From contig CP136061.1 in the NCBI GenBank assembly GCA_032622095.1, positions 196,836,935 to 196,900,934 of the forward strand: DNA of 64,000 nt, written 5' to 3'. A model generated the notes under the pieces. That model was given only the letters and a program-made list of their open reading frames with translations. It was not told the origin of the DNA and ran no database searches. This DNA comes from Siphonodentalium dalli. Its lineage: Eukaryota > Mollusca > Scaphopoda > Gadilida > Siphonodentaliidae. This document shows, in pieces, positions 60,462 to 64,000 of the stretch. Within the stretch, counting starts at the first letter, position 1, and every line of letters begins with the position of its first letter. The position numbers were made by a program, and so were the translations under genes.

Positions 60462-63431
60462 GTATGTACATGTAATATGCGATAATAATCAGATAAACAT
60501 TCACGACAATAGTCGTTATGACACTTCCAACGTGCAATAAATCAGCCCAACAATCGACAATTCTTATACCTTATTCCTCTTCAAATTGGCGGAGAACCAT
60601 TTTCTCATAGATGTATTTATCACATAATTAGCCCGTATTCCCGGCATCATATTGTCTAATAAGACACATGTGTCTTATCGACACGCACAGTGACATAAGA
60701 GCTTATAATTCAATGGTGACGATGCCAGAACTATATTACACGTATTATGTTAGAATATAATTGTGATATTAGATTTGTGTTGGGTTATTTAGTGTTGACT
60801 GTGGGATAAACATGGGCAATAAGAACGGTTGAACAATTTAGTCAACACGAAAAGACACATTTAAAATGAAACTATATATTTTTTCTTGAATGTATATTTA
60901 CTTTCTCTTTGGCTGTGATAAGGAAATCTATATTATTATTTTTTTATTCGTTTTGAGATCGATTTTCCTTGCTAGAATGAGATTATGTGATAAAATTGAT
61001 TTCAATTTCGTCGCAATTCAAATAAATTTATTAACTTCGTCAACTAAATTCGATTCGAGCCTCGGTTAATAAATTTCGTATAGAATTGCGACTCATTAAA
61101 GATCCTCTATGTACGTATTTAACCCGTTCTATACTAAATACTAATAGGGAAATAGTTAGCAGGTCGTTTTATTGAAAACTCGGAACCCGAGCGATCTCTC
61201 CAATCAACGATAATCGCGCCTCAACTCGATCATCAATTCTCCCATCACGAGTTTATCTGCGCCTAACTAAACTCTGTGTATACATATAACTATAAAATCA
61301 GACATGTTTCTTTAACTCGTTTAGGACGGGAAACGGATATATCCGTTTCCCAAAACATTACCTACAGGACGGGAAACGGATATATCCGTTTCCCACTTCA
61401 TGCACTTGTTATCATCGCATGAATCTTTTATAATTAAATGTTTTGAGCATAGTAGCATGTATTCAATATAGGCCGATCACTCAGTGAGGGGTCCAGGAAG
61501 ATGTAACCTAATTTTGGCGTCACGTGGGGGTCGCGTGACGTGATTCGTGACGTCATTGTTCCAAAATGTCGGCGCCCAGTAGCCTAAGCCGTAGACGCGT
61601 AGACAATTTTTCGGTTGGTAATCACCATGGCAGGTGAATCTTGACTCCTTCAGCGGAAGGAAAAAGAAGCGGGAGCAATTTAAGTATATTCCTGGATCAT
61701 ATTTTTTGGAAATTAATTACATTTGATTCAAAATGTCGCATGCAGACATCTCGTATACGAAATTACAGCCCCCAAACGCATAATTTTCCGAAAAACGGTT
61801 GCCATGTCAACCGGTCGCAAGTTGGTGGTACATGTATCTACCCAAAAATTTTGGAAGATTTATAGACCACGGATGATCACCCATATATTATGAGTTGTCA
61901 CGTGGAGAATTATGTCATGACAAATAGTCTGGCCAGCATTAAATTAACGCATACATTGCTATAAAATGATATAAAAGTAAGCATTTTAACGTTAGAAAAC
62001 GGGGGTTTGGTGGCCATTTTGAATGGCGCCCTCTGTCGGTGATGGGTGATTTTCGAGAAAGGTTAGTTCTAGATGTTGGCAAAATATTCCTGGATCATTT
62101 AACTTGGAAACCATTTATATTTGATTCAAAATATCGCAAACATATCGTCATATAGCGAAATTACAGCCCCCAAAATCATAGATTTCCGAAAATATGTTGC
62201 TATGGCAACCGGTCGCAATTTGGTGGTATCTACCCAAAATTCCTAGAAGATTTATAGACTACAGATGCACACCCATATATTATGAGTTGTCACGCGGAGA
62301 ATTCTGCCATGGCAAATGGTCTGACCCAACATTGAATAAACGCATAAATTGCTATAAAATTATATAAAAGTAAGCATTTCTGTAAACAATCTCGTCTGTG
62401 AGTAATGTTTTCTCAAAAGAATCACGTCCCAAACGAGTTAAGAACATGAGCGTTGTGTTACCAAAAAGCAGCGGAACAACAATCTATTCATATTTTCAAA
62501 ATAACTACACCAGATCTGATATATGTTACATATATATATACTTTCCTTCATGTCGCATGTGAAAGAGTAGCCCAAGTGAAATCCAACATCACTTGGGTGG
62601 GTGCAAAGGTGCAAACATATTTATTTCTAACTGTATCCTTACTATAATGTGTGTGCCTTAAGTCTGTATATATATGTCTGTCTCTCTGACCATCATGTTA
62701 TATTTATCTCTGCAATAAAAATAAAAACAAATAAAAAATAATGATATTCGTGAGGAAATGTGATGAGCGCTGTTAATACACATTGCGTTTATTCTTTTAT
62801 AACCTCACTTCTTTCGATTCCATTGTAAAGCGGGCGTTTGATTGGTCTAGAGGCTAGTGCACAACCTGAGATATCAGTATATAGCTGTTCAATCAGGTTA
62901 TAAGCAACTAATAACATAGATTTACGCTTCTTGAATTTGTGAGAACTCGAGTCCGCACAGAACAAATAATTGGCTGTTTTGCCTCACCGGCGTGACGGTA
63001 TCATATCTAAAGCAGCAAGACTCAGCAGCATCATGGCAAAACGATATGTGTATTCATTAACGAGCACACACATTATATACACTTATGTCATTGTGTGTTA
63101 ATTTTGTCTCATTTCTATCTATATACATGTAGGAGATGTCAACAACAAGCATTTAGCTCACTGTCAAATCATATTCTCGTTTATTATCACTACATTGGAT
63201 ATACATAGTTAGTTGTATTTTGATTCCGAATAAACATGTTTAAACTAAAACTAACATCATAGCAAATTGGTAGGACCACATGGTCATGGATGTGTCTGTT
63301 TTTATTTAAACCACAAAATCGTATCCTGTATTTTACAATATCATATACACGCAGGCGTGTCACATATGATAACCATGTCATCATACATAATTATACGCCA
63401 TAAGTATAACCGACATGTAATACAGATCCAG
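60462..63431 (+). other. Intron of gene B
   Basis: Contains a diverged repeat at 60890-61090 (inverted relative of 51.1-51.3 kb), the 1.13-kb TTAA element and, from 63060, the segment shared with 9.24 kb. No further exon seen. Confidence 0.55.
61312..62441. mobile_element. 1.13-kb TTAA element with paired perfect palindromes
   Basis: TTAACTCGTTTAGGACG at the left, CGTCCCAAACGAGTTAA at the right, TTAA at both borders. Near the left end a 24-bp perfect palindrome (GGGAAACGGATA and its inverse) occurs twice, at 61328-61351 and 61371-61394. The interior is a diverged tandem duplication: TTCCTGGATCAT near 61689 and 62088, each followed by GAAATTACAGCCCCCAAA and GGTTGCCATG- or GTTGCTATG-type words to CACCCATATATTATGAG. 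No transposase. Confidence 0.88.
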
Positions 63432-63909
63432 CTGGCGGGTGGACACCTTGGTCAGAATTTGGCCACTGCAGTGCATCTTGTGGAAACGGCGCCATGAAAA
63501 GAAGTCGGACATGCTTCCATTTGGGCGATTGTTCTGGTCACTCCGAGGAAACAAGTACATGCAACTTGGGAGAGTGTCACGGTGAGTAATATTATGAGGC
63601 TGTGTATGGGAGGTTTTTTTGGGGGGGGGGGGCTGCGGGTGTTTCGTGCTCCACAAACGTTTTAATAGTTGAAAAAAAATAATGTTTGGCACAATAATCA
63701 GTAGTTGATGTTGGATGTTGTCCAAACCATAAGTTTCCCATTCATTTCGGTCACATTAGCGTGAAATTTTGGGACTCTTATGGGTACAGGTTGTGAATTT
63801 CTGATAGTTGGAAAGCTTGAGGTGCCAGTTGGAAAATGTCACATATAGAAATGATCAGAATGCCCGATTCATAGCACGAACAATGGAGATAACGCGTTAT
63901 AATTTGATG
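63060..63909 (+). repeat. Segment duplicated from/with 9236-9996
   Basis: Matches the gene A TSR exon and both flanks; about 100 bases (63160-63265) are present only here. Right edge at TTAA 63910, where an element has inserted. Confidence 0.9.
63432..63581 (+). CDS. Gene B exon: TSR, twin of the gene A exon
   Basis: A 150-nt phase 1-1 exon with WTPW, CSASCGNG and six cysteines ending at GECH. The acceptor AG at 63430-63431 is preceded by an in-frame alternative at 63424-63425; the donor is G|GTGAGT at 63582. Against 9509-9658 there are seven nucleotide differences, one silent and six that change five residues. By analogy with gene A, ten-cysteine and GPI-tail exons should follow beyond the window. 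Confidence 0.88.
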
Positions 63910-64000
63910 TTAAAGGTACGTGAGGCCTTTGTTGTCGAAAATATTCATATTTGTTCCAATCACCGAAAACAGAAATAACATTATTTTCGTTCATATATAC
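63910..64000. mobile_element. TTAAAGG(C/T)ACG foldback element (copy 3), cut by window end
   Basis: Begins at TTAA with TTAAAGGTACGTGAGGCC and continues like copy 2 (GTCGAAAATATTCATATTTG, AACAGAAA). Gene A has an uninterrupted GATGTTAACAGG at the matching point (TTAA 9997-10000), an empty site. Confidence 0.85.

Overview
The window is animal nuclear DNA. It is AT-rich, has split genes with GT-AG introns, and is mostly transposable elements. The mixture seen here is Helitron-like elements with TC...CTAG ends, a CR1/L2-like retrotransposon with a 2A peptide, a MULE-like transposase of a type I associate with invertebrates, many TTAA-flanked short elements, and secreted thrombospondin-type-1 repeat (TSR) exons. 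This fits a lophotrochozoan, most likely a marine mollusc, but that assignment is inference. Nothing bacterial is present.

Host genes, all on the + strand. Eight or nine exons fit one or two related genes for secreted or cell-surface TSR proteins. Every internal boundary is phase 1, so the exons can be shuffled without breaking frame. Gene A is a 3' part: a TSR exon (9509-9658), an unrecognised ten-cysteine exon (11598-11885), and a last exon (13943-14097) that ends in a hydrophobic tail typical of a GPI-anchor signal. Gene B is a 5' part: a signal-peptide exon (39838-39898), an Arg/Ser-rich exon (48294-48461), and TSR exons at 50450-50593, 58591-58731, 60327-60461 and 63432-63581. It runs off the right edge. 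The TSR exon of A and the last TSR exon of B, with several hundred bases of flanking intron, are copies of each other, so A and B look like a tandem duplication.

Mobile DNA. Positions 1-9228 hold one large MULE-like element whose left end lies outside the window. A broken transposase gene (about 2689-4713) sits between two arrays of a 527-bp repeat in opposite orientation (1-2688 and about 6480-9228). The 527-bp unit is itself a trimer of diverged units of about 175 bp. A nearly full-length non-LTR retrotransposon lies on the - strand (14421 to about 18510) with an in-frame 2A-like motif near its N-terminus; one stop and one frameshift break it. Helitron-like elements lie at 24590-25087, 40777-43253, 44905-45631 and 52151-54969, with a probable extra end at 24589. 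TTAA-flanked inverted-repeat elements lie at 12313, 20360, 31415, 40006, 42015, 50651, 61312 and 63910; the last can be compared with an empty TTAA site in gene A. Other foldbacks, hairpins, a 39-bp minisatellite and microsatellites fill much of the rest.

Layout: 1-9.23 kb MULE-like element; 9.24-14.1 kb 3' exons of gene A; 14.4-18.5 kb LINE; 18.5-39.8 kb intergenic, rich in foldbacks and diverged repeats; 39.8-64 kb gene B, its introns loaded with Helitrons, TTAA elements, minisatellite and hairpins.
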